Shown here: one piece after another, positions 34,177 through 42,766 of the stretch
Position numbering within the stretch: the first letter of the stretch is position 1
How the letters are laid out: each line of letters opens with the position of its first letter
Assembly (NCBI GenBank): GCA_963839925.1
Contig: CAWIWV010000002.1
Location: forward strand, 558,001-622,000
Source: Bog-756 sp963839925
GTDB taxonomy: Bacteria > Actinomycetota > Acidimicrobiia > Acidimicrobiales > RAAP-2
Direction: 5' to 3'
DNA length: 64,000 nt
Notes under the pieces: model-generated
The model's input: only the letters and a program-made list of their open reading frames with translations
Told to the model about the DNA's origin: nothing
Databases searched by the model: none
Program-made: the position numbers and the translations under genes

Positions 34177-35058
34177 TCAGTTGGCAGCCTCCAGCGGCTC
34201 CGACGAACCACTGGGGCGAGCGCTCCGCGAGTCGACCAGCGCGCTGATCGCCAGCTCTCCGAACGCCTTCGGATCGGCGATGGGCCAGGCGTGCGACCCT
34301 TCGACCACCACCCCTTCGACGCCGGCGGCGTGACGCAGCTCGTCGAACGCGGACCGCGACACCAGGCGATCACGGTCGGACCAGGCCACCGTCACCGGAA
34401 CACCCTGCTCGGCGATCGCCCGCACCTCCTTGACCAGATCGGCCCGGCGAATGAACTCGCCGGTCCGGAACATCCCGAGCGGGTTCCCGAGGAGGTTCGG
34501 GATGAAGTCCTCGAGGAGGGTGGGAAGCACCCGCACCAGGCGCGGTGAGTGCAGCAGGTCCGTCCCGAAGTGACGACCCCAGTCCCACGCGGGTCGTTCG
34601 AGCGTGGTCCTGATCTCGTTGGGGAAGAGCGCCCAGGTGGGGCTGCCGATGGCGTTCACCAGCAGCAGCGAACGCACCCGGTCCGGCTGGTCATAGGTGA
34701 AAGCGGTCACCACGCCGCCGCCGAAGGAGTGCCCGGCGGCAAGGGCGACCTCGGGTTCGCCGACCGCGTCCAAAAAGTGTCCGACCCACTGCGCGTAGCC
34801 CGCAAACGTGCGCCGGTCGGGCTCGAGCTCGCGGGTTCCTCCGAAACCGGGAAGGCACGGGGCGTACACCCGGCACCCGGCCGCCGCCATCGCCTCGATC
34901 GTCCCCCGGTACGAGTTCGGTCGCAGTCCCCAGCCGTGCAGGAACAGACCCGCCGGGCCGTCACCGATCGCGAGGTAGCGCACCTGGTGACCGTCGACGG
35001 TCACCGAGCTCCAGATGCTGCGAGCAGCAGACGCTTCCGACATGGCATCTTGCAACAT
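34177..35058 (-). CDS. Alpha/beta hydrolase fold protein
   Basis: From ATG 35058 (ATG 35043 also possible; neither has a clear ribosome site) the 293-residue protein shows the classic fold. FLHGWGL is the oxyanion loop, CLPGFGGTRELE follows, and the nucleophile elbow is AAGHSFGGGVV with Ser. VTVAWSDRDRLV carries the acid, and VEGSHAWPIADP has the catalytic His. The cap domain covers about residues 140-220 (PTWALFPNEIRTTLERPAW, LLEDFIPNLLGNP). Such proteins hydrolyse esters, epoxides or C-C bonds; the substrate is unknown. The gene stands alone between the NUDIX gene and the divergent DUF929 operon. Confidence 0.88.
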   Translation of the reverse strand: MLQDAMSEASAARSIWSSVTVDGHQVRYLAIGDGPAGLFLHGWGLRPNSYRGTIEAMAAAGCRVYAPCLPGFGGTRELEPDRRTFAGYAQWVGHFLDAVGEPEVALAAGHSFGGGVVTAFTYDQPDRVRSLLLVNAIGSPTWALFPNEIRTTLERPAWDWGRHFGTDLLHSPRLVRVLPTLLEDFIPNLLGNPLGMFRTGEFIRRADLVKEVRAIAEQGVPVTVAWSDRDRLVSRSAFDELRHAAGVEGVVVEGSHAWPIADPKAFGELAISALVDSRSARPSGSSEPLEAAN

Positions 35059-35214
35059 CGGTCGCCAAGTGTAGGCAAGAATCCCGTTCCGCCCCCTGCA
35101 TTCTGTTGGCGGGAGGGACGACAACCGGCGGAAAATGGCAGGCCGAACCCCTGGACCGCCGTTCACCAGTTACGCTCGCGTGCGTCACGCATACGAACGG
35201 GGAATGCGCAAACG

Positions 35215-36330
35215 ATGTCACCGGACGAGAAGAAGAGCCCCGCCGGGGGGAACAAGCCGAAGACCGGCGGGAACACGCCCAAGCCGCCGACCCGCCCTGG
35301 GGGGGCGGCCACCCAAACCGCTCAGAGCGCGAAGGACCGGAGCAAGGCCCAGAGCCGGTCGGTCTCCGCCAAAGCGCCGAGTGGGAAGTCCGGCACGTCG
35401 ACCGGCGCCGCACGGACCGGAGGGAACAAGCCGAAGCCAGGCGCCCGACCGGCCGCCGCTCCGCAACCCCGACGTTTCTCCGGAGCGCTGATGGCCTGGA
35501 CCGCGGTCGGTCTGGTCGTCGTCATCATCGGCGTTCTGGTGATCGTGAAAGTCGCGGGCAACTCGAATTCAACCGCCAACGCCACCTATACAGCAGTGAC
35601 CACTGCACCTGCCTCGGTGGTCCACGACGTGACCAACATTCCGCTCTCCGTCTACGACAAGGTCGGGATCACCTCGCAGCAAGCGGTCAATGCACCGACG
35701 GTGATCAATGGCCAACCGCCGATGACCCTCGACGGGAAGTCGCCGGCGATGCTCTACTACGGCGCCGAGTACTGCCCGTACTGCGCCGCCGAGCGCTGGC
35801 CGATGACCGCTGCCCTCTCCCGGTTCGGAACCTGGTCGAACTTGAAGATCACCGCGTCGTCGCACACCGACGTCGATGCGGAGACCCACACCTTCAGCTA
35901 CTACGGGGCGACGTTCACCAGTCCCTACATCACCTTCAGGGGCATCGAAGCAGTGAGCAACATCCCGTCGGGCAACTACTACAAGTCGTTGATGACACCG
36001 ACCAAAGAAGAGGCCAAGAACATCAGCACCTACTACAACCCGAAGTTCATCCAGGGAGCGGTCGCCGGGCAGGTCGGCTTCCCGTTCGTGAACATCGACA
36101 ACAAGGCCCTCATCTCGGGTCCGAGCTACGACCCGGGCATCCTGTCGGGCCTGTCATGGCAACAGATCGCCGGCGGACTCGATGACCCCTCAAACGAGGT
36201 CACCCAAGCCATCGTCGCCACCGCCAACTACATGTCCGCGTCAATCTGTTCGGCCACCAAGCAGCAACCCTCGTCGGTCTGCATGAGCTCCGGAGTGCAG
36301 GCCGCAGCCAAGGCGCTCAAGCTGGGCTGA
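35215..36330 (+). CDS. DUF929 family membrane-anchored thioredoxin-fold protein
   Basis: The 371-residue protein has a Lys/Pro/Gly-rich cytosolic N-terminus (residues 1-88, with repeats such as GGNKPK), one membrane span (90-112), a Ser/Thr linker and a thioredoxin-like DUF929 domain outside the membrane. The redox motif is CPYC at Cys187-Cys190 within YYGAEYCPYCAAERWPM. Later segments are GFPFVNIDNKALISGPSYDP and QAIVATANYMSASIC. DUF929 is an otherwise uncharacterised family seen mainly in archaea and Acidimicrobiia. The next gene encodes a VKOR and the one after it a second DUF929, so this is probably an exported thiol-disulfide oxidoreductase re-oxidised by VKOR. ATG 35215 is preceded by GGGGAA. 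Confidence 0.85.
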   Translation: MSPDEKKSPAGGNKPKTGGNTPKPPTRPGGAATQTAQSAKDRSKAQSRSVSAKAPSGKSGTSTGAARTGGNKPKPGARPAAAPQPRRFSGALMAWTAVGLVVVIIGVLVIVKVAGNSNSTANATYTAVTTAPASVVHDVTNIPLSVYDKVGITSQQAVNAPTVINGQPPMTLDGKSPAMLYYGAEYCPYCAAERWPMTAALSRFGTWSNLKITASSHTDVDAETHTFSYYGATFTSPYITFRGIEAVSNIPSGNYYKSLMTPTKEEAKNISTYYNPKFIQGAVAGQVGFPFVNIDNKALISGPSYDPGILSGLSWQQIAGGLDDPSNEVTQAIVATANYMSASICSATKQQPSSVCMSSGVQAAAKALKLG

Positions 36331-36359
36331 CCGCGCCCAACCGATCTTCGAGGAACACC

Positions 36360-36833
36360 ATGTCCACACTGCGATGGCAACCGATCGCAACCCTGCTCCT
36401 CAGCCTGTTCGGCCTCGGCGTCTCGATCTACCTGACCATCACCCACTTCAGTCCGCACACCCTGGTCTGCGTGGCCAATGCCACCTTCAACTGCGAGAAA
36501 GTCACAACCAGCCCGCAGTCTGAGGTCTTCGGGATTCCGGTGGCGATGCTCGGGCTCTTCTACTTCGTGCCGATGCTCGCCCTGTGCCTGCCGGTTGCCT
36601 GGCGGTCGGCGGACAGGCGCATCCACCTGGCCAGGCTGATCTTGTCGATCGTCGGGGTCGGGATGATCCTCTACCTCCTCATCGCCGAGCTGTTCATCAT
36701 CAAGGCGATCTGCCTGTGGTGCTCCTCGGTCCACATCGCGACCTTCCTCCTGTTCGTGATCATCGCGACCAGCTCTCCGATCGTGCTGGCCCCCGACTAC
36801 GGAACGAGCGGGGTCGCGTTCGAAGGGGCATGA
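36360..36833 (+). CDS. Vitamin K epoxide reductase (VKOR) family protein
   Basis: The 157-residue, four-span protein has the VKOR cysteines. Cys37 and Cys45 are in the outside loop (VCVANATFNCEKV), and the quinone-facing pair is Cys118-x-x-Cys121 in ICLWCSSVH. Ser residues follow the loop cysteine (TTSPQSEVFGIPVAMLG). Bacterial VKORs oxidise DsbA-like thiol proteins and pass the electrons to menaquinone. It is placed exactly between two DUF929 genes and overlaps the second by four bases (ATGA), which indicates that they form one disulfide-bond system. No separate DsbA is in the window. Confidence 0.92.
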   Translation: MSTLRWQPIATLLLSLFGLGVSIYLTITHFSPHTLVCVANATFNCEKVTTSPQSEVFGIPVAMLGLFYFVPMLALCLPVAWRSADRRIHLARLILSIVGVGMILYLLIAELFIIKAICLWCSSVHIATFLLFVIIATSSPIVLAPDYGTSGVAFEGA

Positions 36834-37750
36834 CCTCTCTCTCCGACGCATCGACAGATCGGCAGATCGAGGAAGGCGACGAGGGGACCGGCGAACGGAT
36901 CAACCGCACCGCCCGATTCGCCTGGGGTGCGGTGGTCGTGCTGTTGGCCTGTGTGATCGGTCTGGTGATCTATGCGCTGGCCGGACCGGCAGCGTCGCCC
37001 GGGGTGATCCATCGGGTACGCGCCTCGAACGCCATCGTCTCCACACTCGGCCGGGTTCCGACCTCGGTGTTCGACTCGGTGGGGGTCACGTCAAGCGCGG
37101 CGCTGACCGCTCCCACCGTGTTGACCAACCAGCCCCCGCTCGAATCGAACGGGAAGCCCGAGGTCCTGTTCGTGGGCTCCGAGTTCTGCTCGTTCTGTGC
37201 GGCGGAGCGCTGGCCGTTGATCGTGGCACTGTCCCGGTTCGGGAAGTTCGAGACGCTCGACAACATGCAGTCGGCGTCCCAGTCCGTCTTTCCCGGGGTC
37301 CAGTCCTTCAGCTTCGTGGGGGCGAAGTACACGAGTCCGTACGTCGCCCTCACCGGAGTCGAGCTCTACTCGGACTCGGTGGATCGAACCGGGGGGTTCG
37401 CCAGGATCGCCTCCCTCATGCCTTCCCAGTCGGCGCTGGTCGAACGGTATGCCGGCATTGGAGAGAAGACGCTGCAGTCAGGTACCTACCCCTTCGTCGA
37501 CATCGACAACATGATGGTCACCTCGACTTCGGAATTCAGCCCCGCGGTGATCGACGGTCACTCCCAGGGTGTGATCGCAGCGGACCTCAGCCAACCCCAC
37601 AGTCCGGTTGGCCGTGCCATCGTGGCCTCCGCCAACTATCTGACCGCCGGAATCTGCCGCGCTGATGGTGAACGACCGTCCTCGGTCTGCGACAGCAACG
37701 GGGTTGAGCTGGCCGCTCGGGCCCTGCAGGCGAACTCACGGGTGACGTAA
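36830..37750 (+). CDS. DUF929 family membrane-anchored thioredoxin-fold protein (second copy)
   Basis: ATG 36830 overlaps the VKOR stop. The 306-residue protein has an acidic cytosolic N-terminus (residues 1-28), one span (about 31-52) and an external DUF929 domain with redox motif Cys120-Ser-Phe-Cys123 (FVGSEFCSFCAAERWPL). The scaffold matches the first copy: SVYDKVGITS/SVFDSVGVTS, AAERWP, TSPY, YPFVDID and IVASANYLTAGIC. The copies differ in the inner CxxC dipeptide (PY and SF), which usually changes redox potential. One may therefore oxidise and the other isomerise substrates; that division is inference. Confidence 0.85.
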   Translation: MTSLSDASTDRQIEEGDEGTGERINRTARFAWGAVVVLLACVIGLVIYALAGPAASPGVIHRVRASNAIVSTLGRVPTSVFDSVGVTSSAALTAPTVLTNQPPLESNGKPEVLFVGSEFCSFCAAERWPLIVALSRFGKFETLDNMQSASQSVFPGVQSFSFVGAKYTSPYVALTGVELYSDSVDRTGGFARIASLMPSQSALVERYAGIGEKTLQSGTYPFVDIDNMMVTSTSEFSPAVIDGHSQGVIAADLSQPHSPVGRAIVASANYLTAGICRADGERPSSVCDSNGVELAARALQANSRVT

Positions 37751-37800
37751 TCCCCGTCGAGACGAGAAGGCCCGTCGAAACGAAGCGGTAACGAGGCGGC

Positions 37801-38058
37801 TCAGCTGACCCGGCGGTCGGTGAGCTGCTTGCGCTCCATCTCGTTCAGTCCGCCCCAGATCCCGTGAGGCTCGTGGATGCGGATGGCGTAGTCGAGGCAC
37901 TCGGCACGAACCGTGCAGGACCGGCAGATCGCCTTCGCCCGGTCCTCACGCTGGAGCTTCTCGTCCTTGCGCTCGGGGTGGGTCGGCGGAAAGAAAATCT
38001 CTGCCTGCGGCCCCCGACAGGCCGCTCTTAGTTGCCACGTATCAACCGCCTGCTCCAC
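37801..38058 (-). CDS. WhiB family transcriptional regulator (WhiB2-like)
   Basis: The chosen start is GTG 38058, preceded by GGGGGAGAC. The 85-residue protein has the four [4Fe-4S] cysteines, Cys14, Cys45, Cys48 and Cys54 (C-x30-C-x2-C-x5-C). The G[VI]WGG turn occurs as HGIWGGLNEMERKQL, followed by a basic tail. Residues before Cys14 are few, as in short WhiB proteins. WhiB proteins bind sigma factor and DNA and respond to redox or NO. The gene is divergent from two ArsA-like ATPases, as whiB4 is from Rv3679-Rv3680 in mycobacteria, although the sequence resembles WhiB2 more. Confidence 0.92.
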   Translation of the reverse strand: MEQAVDTWQLRAACRGPQAEIFFPPTHPERKDEKLQREDRAKAICRSCTVRAECLDYAIRIHEPHGIWGGLNEMERKQLTDRRVS

Positions 38059-38194
38059 GTCTCCCCCAACCCCCAATTCGCGCCGTCCTCCGAGAGCGAA
38101 GGTACTCGCCTCCGCCGCCCAAAAACAAGGGGTCCGACCAGGATTTCTACCGACACCGAAGCGGACGGACCCGGACACTACGCTCGGAGAGGTC

Positions 38195-39211
38195 ATGGAC
38201 GTCGCCGCATTCTGCCGCCAGAGCCGGGTCCTCATCGTGGCCGGCAAGGGAGGTGTCGGCAAGACCACCATCACCGCCGCCCTGGCCCATCTGGCTGCCC
38301 AGGCAGGGTTGTCGGTGCTGGTCGTCGAGCTCGAGGGGCGACCCGGCGTCACGACCGCGTTCGGCCTGCACGCCCCCCTCGACTATGCGGGAGCGGTCTT
38401 GAAGGCTGCCGGAGCGGAGCCGATCGGGGAGGTCGACGAGTCCTCGACCGCCATTCCGTCGGGGACGGTGAGGGCGCGGACGATCACCCCTGACGATGCT
38501 CTCCTCGAGTATTTGGCCGACCACGGTCTGCGGCGGGTTTCCAAGCGGCTCATGTCGTCTGGAATCGTCGATCTGGTCGCCGGCTCGATCCCCGGAATCC
38601 GGGACGTCTTGGTCCTCGGAAAGGTCAAGCAGATCGAGCGGAGCGGCATCGCCGACCTGGTGCTGGTCGATGCGCCCGCGACCGGGCACACGATGACCTT
38701 CCTGTCCTCGGCGAGCGGGTTGCTCGATGCCGCACGCAGCGGCCCGGTCCGGGCCCAGGCGGCGGACGTGGTCGAGCTGTTGTCGGACCCGTCGAGATGC
38801 CAGGTCGCCCTCGTCACCTTGCCCGAAGAGATGCCGGTGAACGAGGCGATCGAGGCGGCGTACCAGCTCGAAGACAAGGTGGGCGTCGCCCTGGGGCCGG
38901 TCATCGTCAACGGGTGCTACCCGTCGCTTCCCGGGTTGGTGGAGCCGGCAGGCGAGGCGGCGATCGAGGCCGGCGTTCGACTCGATTCGGACCTGGTGGC
39001 TGCCCTCGATGAGGCTCGACGGTTCCGACTCACCCGCGAACAGCTCCAGGAGAAGGAGCTCGAACGGCTCGGGCGTGAACTGCCGCTCCCCCAGCTGCGT
39101 GCACCCTTCCTGTTCACGGCGGCGATCGGACCAGCGGAACTGGACCAGCTCAGCCGAGCGCTCGGTGAAGGCGTTGATGCGCTGACCGGTCCCTCGGCGG
39201 TCTCGTCATGA
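38195..39211 (+). CDS. ArsA/Get3-family ATPase (first of a pair)
   Basis: ATG 38195 follows GGAGAGG and gives 338 residues. The deviant Walker A is GKGGVGKT (residues 17-24). The switch segment is LVLVDAPATGHTMTFLSSA, with the A-loop in VTLPEEMPVNEAIEA. The N-terminus MDVAAFCRQSRVLIVAGKGG is family-like. Homologues Rv3679/Rv3680 form a paired complex; Get3 inserts tail-anchored proteins, and the bacterial role is not settled. The stop overlaps the start of the second copy by four bases. It is divergent from whiB. Confidence 0.9.
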   Translation: MDVAAFCRQSRVLIVAGKGGVGKTTITAALAHLAAQAGLSVLVVELEGRPGVTTAFGLHAPLDYAGAVLKAAGAEPIGEVDESSTAIPSGTVRARTITPDDALLEYLADHGLRRVSKRLMSSGIVDLVAGSIPGIRDVLVLGKVKQIERSGIADLVLVDAPATGHTMTFLSSASGLLDAARSGPVRAQAADVVELLSDPSRCQVALVTLPEEMPVNEAIEAAYQLEDKVGVALGPVIVNGCYPSLPGLVEPAGEAAIEAGVRLDSDLVAALDEARRFRLTREQLQEKELERLGRELPLPQLRAPFLFTAAIGPAELDQLSRALGEGVDALTGPSAVSS

Positions 39212-40359
39212 CCGACAGGGTGGCCGTCGACTTTGCCGTCGATGCGGTGGTCCGTGAGCGGTCCATCGTCGTGTGCTGCGGTTCGGGCGGGGTCGGCAAG
39301 ACGACGACCGCGGCCGCCTTCGCCCTGCAAGCGGCGCGGCTCGGGCGGAAGGCCTGCGTGGTGACCATCGACCCGGCGCGCCGGCTGGCCAACTCGCTCG
39401 GGTTGGATACTCTCCACAACCAGCCGACCTTGATCGAAGGGCCCTGGCCGGGCGAGCTCCACGCGCTGATGCTCGACCCGAAGCGCACCTTCGACGATCT
39501 GATCCGACGGTATTCGGAGAGCGACGAACAGGTCGAAGACATCAAGGTCAACCGGATCTACCGCAACCTGACCGGCTCGCTGTCGGGCACCCAGGAGTAC
39601 ATGGCGATGGAGAAGCTCTACGAGCTGGTCGAAGAGGGCGCCTTCGACCTGGTGGTCGTCGACACCCCGCCCACCCGCAATGCGTTGGACTTCCTCGACG
39701 CGCCTCGCCGTCTGACCCGCTTCCTCGAGAACAGGGTCTTTCGGGCGCTCATGAAGCCCACCCGGGCTGGGCTCAAGTTCGTGGGTGTGGCCGCCCAAGC
39801 CCTGCTCCGCACCATCTCGCGGGTGGCGGGCGCCGAGATCGTCCACGATGCGGTGTCGTTCTTCCAGGCCTTCGAGGGGATGGAGGAAGGATTCCGCAAC
39901 CGGGCCGCCCGGGTGAGAGAACTGTTGGTCCACGCGGACACCGCCTTCGTGCTGATCGCATCGCCCCGCTCCGACTCGGTGGACGAGGCCGTTCACTTCG
40001 CAGGAAAGCTGGCGGAATCGGACATGTCGGTCACCGCGCTGGTGGTCAACAGAGTGCAGCCGCGGTTCGCCGACGATGCCCAGCTCGAGTCGCTGCAGAC
40101 GCTGGCCCCCAGTCGGCCCGGTGGAGAGGACGGAACCGCCCTGCTGCAGCTGATCGACAATCTCCGTGGGTACACCGAGGCCTCGGATCGGGAAGAGCGT
40201 GCCCTCGCCGATCTGGTCGCCAAGGTCGATCCGGCGCCGGTCTACAGGGTTCCGCTTTTGAACAGCGACGTCCACGACCTTGCGGGGGTCGGGACCATCG
40301 CCGATCTTCTGTTCGCCGCGCCGACCCGGGCTTCCGAACGAGGTGGCGCTGAGCGCTAA
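39208..40359 (+). CDS. ArsA/Get3-family ATPase (second of a pair)
   Basis: The 383-residue protein has a Walker A of GSGGVGKT (residues 25-32), VVTIDPARRLANSLGL (the conserved DPAR strand of ArsA), and LVVVDTPPTRNALDFLDAP (switch II). Helical insertion segments follow (YRNLTGSLSGTQEYMAMEKLYEL). It is longer than the first copy because of the insertion around residues 100-240, which in Get3 forms the substrate-binding region. Coupled translation with the first copy suggests a heterodimer in which this subunit carries the client-binding part. A short receiver protein follows 9 bases downstream. Confidence 0.9.
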   Translation: MTDRVAVDFAVDAVVRERSIVVCCGSGGVGKTTTAAAFALQAARLGRKACVVTIDPARRLANSLGLDTLHNQPTLIEGPWPGELHALMLDPKRTFDDLIRRYSESDEQVEDIKVNRIYRNLTGSLSGTQEYMAMEKLYELVEEGAFDLVVVDTPPTRNALDFLDAPRRLTRFLENRVFRALMKPTRAGLKFVGVAAQALLRTISRVAGAEIVHDAVSFFQAFEGMEEGFRNRAARVRELLVHADTAFVLIASPRSDSVDEAVHFAGKLAESDMSVTALVVNRVQPRFADDAQLESLQTLAPSRPGGEDGTALLQLIDNLRGYTEASDREERALADLVAKVDPAPVYRVPLLNSDVHDLAGVGTIADLLFAAPTRASERGGAER

Positions 40360-40368
40360 CCTCGTGGG

Positions 40369-40803
40369 GTGCCCACCGTACTCGTGGCGAGCGATGCCCC
40401 CTCGGTTCGTGCCGAGGTTGCCGCCACGGCGAGCAGACCCGACATCACCATCCAGGAGGCCCGATCCGGCCCTGCGGTGATGGCATCGGTGGCGGAATCG
40501 CTGCCCGACCTGGTCGTGGTCGACATGCAGATGGGGAACATGGGCGGGATGGCCGTCTGCCTCGAGCTCCGGTTGGAGGCGTCGTACGGGAACCTCGGAC
40601 ATGTACCCGTGCTGATGCTGCTCGACCGACGGCCGGACGTGTTTCTGGCCCGACGATCCGGTGCGGAGGGTTGGGTGGTCAAGCCGCTGGACCCCATCCG
40701 GCTCCGACGGGCGATCACCTCGCTGCTCGACGGCGGCACCTACTACGACGAGTCGTACCAACCGCTCTCGGTCGCATCCACACCGGTGCCAACCGGCGCC
40801 TGA
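40369..40803 (+). CDS. Stand-alone response-regulator receiver domain protein
   Basis: The 144-residue protein is a single CheY-like domain. It has VLVASDAPS with an acidic residue, the phospho-acceptor Asp52 in DLVVVDMQMGNMGG, VLMLLDRR at strand 4, and the conserved Lys in GWVVKPLDP. No output domain follows, only a short Ser/Thr/Pro tail. The start is GTG 40369. It is placed nine bases after the ArsA pair and just before a CBS protein. No histidine kinase is nearby, so its partner is unknown. Confidence 0.86.
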   Translation: MPTVLVASDAPSVRAEVAATASRPDITIQEARSGPAVMASVAESLPDLVVVDMQMGNMGGMAVCLELRLEASYGNLGHVPVLMLLDRRPDVFLARRSGAEGWVVKPLDPIRLRRAITSLLDGGTYYDESYQPLSVASTPVPTGA

Positions 40804-40831
40804 CGGCCCGATCACAGGCGGCGACACCACC

Positions 40832-41764
40832 GTGTCCGTGTTCCGACGCAAGAGGCAGGAAGAAGCTCCCTCGGGACGTCCATCCGGGGACGCCGAACCG
40901 AGTCAATCCGGTCGAGGATCCGAACGGCCCACCGACCCGACCGCAGTCGCGCAGGAACAGTTCATCATCGACGCCCTCAACGACCTGCACGACACGGTGG
41001 TGCGAGACGTCATGACGCCGAGGGTCGACGTGGTGGCACTGTCGATCCCTCTCACCGTGGACGCGATCACCCAGGCCGTCCGTGAGTCGGGCCACAGCTG
41101 CTTCCCGGTCTACGGAGACAACCTCGACGATCTGGTCGGAGTGCTGTTCGTCAATGACCTGTTCCGAGCCGGGTGGCAGATCGCCGAGACGAGCGATACC
41201 GGCACCCGGACCGAAGAGAACGATGCGCCGGCTCCGCAATCTCCCGGACCGATCGACCTCTCTCGACGGCTCCGCCAACCGTTCCTGGTTCCCGAGTCCC
41301 GGCCCGTGCTCGACGTGCTGGCCGAAATGCGGCACCAGCGGCGTGCCTTTGCGGTGGTCGTCGACGAGCACGGCGGGGTGGAGGGCGTCCTGACCATCAA
41401 GGACCTCCTTGGCGCGCTGGTCGGAGACCTGCCCGACGAGTTCGACCCGAACGACGAGCCTGACGTGGTCCGGGTGGACGGCACCCGGTGGCTCGTCGAC
41501 GGCAGAACGAGCGTCGACGACTTGAACGATCGTCTGGACATCGGGATCCCCGAGGGTGAGTACGTGACGGTCGGAGGCTTCCTCTTCGACGGCTTCGGTC
41601 ACATCCCGGAGGAAGGCGAATCACTCCACATCGACGGTTGGGACTTGCGGGTGGCAGAGATGGACAAGCACCGCATCGCCAAGGTGGTCGCCAAGCGTTC
41701 TGGGCCACCTCCCGACGCTCAAGCTCCTGCCGTCGCCGGCAACGAGCGCACCAGCGTCGGTTAG
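40832..41764 (+). CDS. CBS-domain protein with CorC/HlyC C-terminal domain (soluble)
   Basis: GTG 40832 gives 310 residues. A charged N-terminus is followed by two CBS domains (residues about 55-120 and 145-205; VRDVMTPRVDVVALSIPLTV, FAVVVDEHGGVEGVLTIKDLLGALVGDL) and the CorC_HlyC transporter-associated domain (about 215-295; DGTRWLVDGRTSVDDLND, YVTVGGFLFDGFGHIPEEGE). The membrane DUF21/CNNM part is missing, so this is the soluble CorC type, linked in other bacteria to Mg2+/Co2+ efflux or ribosome metabolism. A 45-residue acidic insertion separates the CBS domains. It ends convergent with a lipoprotein gene. Confidence 0.86.
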   Translation: MSVFRRKRQEEAPSGRPSGDAEPSQSGRGSERPTDPTAVAQEQFIIDALNDLHDTVVRDVMTPRVDVVALSIPLTVDAITQAVRESGHSCFPVYGDNLDDLVGVLFVNDLFRAGWQIAETSDTGTRTEENDAPAPQSPGPIDLSRRLRQPFLVPESRPVLDVLAEMRHQRRAFAVVVDEHGGVEGVLTIKDLLGALVGDLPDEFDPNDEPDVVRVDGTRWLVDGRTSVDDLNDRLDIGIPEGEYVTVGGFLFDGFGHIPEEGESLHIDGWDLRVAEMDKHRIAKVVAKRSGPPPDAQAPAVAGNERTSVG

Positions 41765-41785
41765 CTCGCGACCGGCTCAGCTAAC
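41760..41785. terminator. Bidirectional terminator-like inverted repeat
   Basis: GTTAGCT (41760-41766) and AGCTAAC (41779-41785) are perfectly complementary across a 12-base loop. They overlap the stop codons of both convergent genes, so the hairpin can form in either transcript. Confidence 0.5.
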
Positions 41786-42260
41786 AGGGGTCCTTCTGCT
41801 TGAACTGACGGAACACGGTGGCGGGCACGACGATCTGCTGGCCAGAAGCCGTGCAGCCGACATCGCTACTCGCAGGTCCGGCAAGTTGCCATACGTTGTC
41901 CACCAGGTGGCCGTAGCCGTAACCGCCTTGGACTGAGTTTGCGTACTTAGCCGTCGGCTTCACCAGAAACCACACCCACGACGGGTCCTTGGGGTCGCGG
42001 ATATAGGTGAACTGGAGCTCGTTCGTCGGGACCGTGCTCGTGATGTGGGTGATCGCGGGGAGAAGTCCCGCCGGGGTCGTTGGCGTGATGACCACTGCCG
42101 CCGAGGTCTTCGGCGTCGGCATGGTCGTCGACGTCGAGGTCGTCGTCTCGTCGGAGCTGCTGGAACTCGAGCACCCTGCCAGTGATGCGGCGACCACCAG
42201 GACAGCGGCCGCCGTCCACCATCGGAGTCGCCCTCCTTGCCCGCCCAAGCCGCTGTTCAT
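41781..42260 (-). CDS. Secreted lipoprotein of unknown function
   Basis: ATG 42260 gives 159 residues: a signal peptide (RLRWWTAAAVLVVAASLAGC) with the lipobox LAGC and lipid-anchored Cys30. A Ser/Thr linker follows, then a small domain with two further cysteines (SDVGCTASGQQ and the final KQKDPC) that probably form a disulfide. GTG 42290 is a possible longer start. The motifs YIRDPKDPSWVWFLVKPT and YGYGHLVDNVWQL look like a small folded secreted domain seen in other actinobacterial lipoproteins, but I cannot name it. It is convergent with the CBS protein. Confidence 0.7.
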   Translation of the reverse strand: MNSGLGGQGGRLRWWTAAAVLVVAASLAGCSSSSSSDETTTSTSTTMPTPKTSAAVVITPTTPAGLLPAITHITSTVPTNELQFTYIRDPKDPSWVWFLVKPTAKYANSVQGGYGYGHLVDNVWQLAGPASSDVGCTASGQQIVVPATVFRQFKQKDPC

Positions 42261-42442
42261 GCGCAGGACAATAGTGGGGCGATTTGGCACTGAGCGTTCG
42301 GTTCACACACCGTTCACTTAGGTGGCCGAGTTGATCGCACGCTCGCTCGACGCTTCCCCTGTGAACCGCCGCAGCGAGAGGGTCAACCTGCGTCGGATAG
42401 CATCTCCCGGTCGGGATCGGTCAAGCTCCGTGATCCCCTCGA

Positions 42443-42520
42443 CGGGCTGTGGCGCAGTTTGGTTAGCGCGCTGCGTTCGGGACGCAGAGGTCCCCGGTTC
42501 AAATCCGGGCAGCCCGACCA
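42443..42520 (+). tRNA. tRNA-Pro (anticodon CGG)
   Basis: The acceptor CGGGCTG (42443-42449) pairs with CAGCCCG (42510-42516), then discriminator A and an encoded CCA (42518-42520). The anticodon stem-loop is CTGCG-TTCGGGA-CGCAG with anticodon CGG at 42478-42480. The T arm (GGTTCAAATCC) is canonical. Confidence 0.96.
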
Positions 42521-42634
42521 AACCTGCGGGTCAGAGATAGTGGTCTTGGTCCCCGTCCATGGTTTCATCCTGCGACCCGGTTGGCCTCTCGTCCAAATCC
42601 CAACCTGGACGACTCCGTCCGCTCTTACTGCCGT

Positions 42635-42766
42635 CTACATCCGGCTCAGGAGGTCATCCTCCTTCTTCTTCTGGAAGTCGGCCTCGCTGATGACACCGGA
42701 GTCACGAAGCTGTGCGAGCTGTCGCAATCTGGTTGCCGCGTCATCAGCCAGTGTCGGATTGTGCAA
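42635..42766 (-). pseudogene. SHOCT-domain fragment
   Basis: On the minus strand a frame of about 43 codons reads AATRLRQLAQLRDSGVISEA, then DFQKKKEDDLLSRM and stop. This is a SHOCT domain, which normally sits at the very C-terminus of a longer protein. There is no ATG, and TTG 42766 is the only start-like codon near; the usual upstream protein is absent. One extra Asp is inserted in the EDLL segment. It is best read as a relic or a very small SHOCT protein. Confidence 0.5.
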
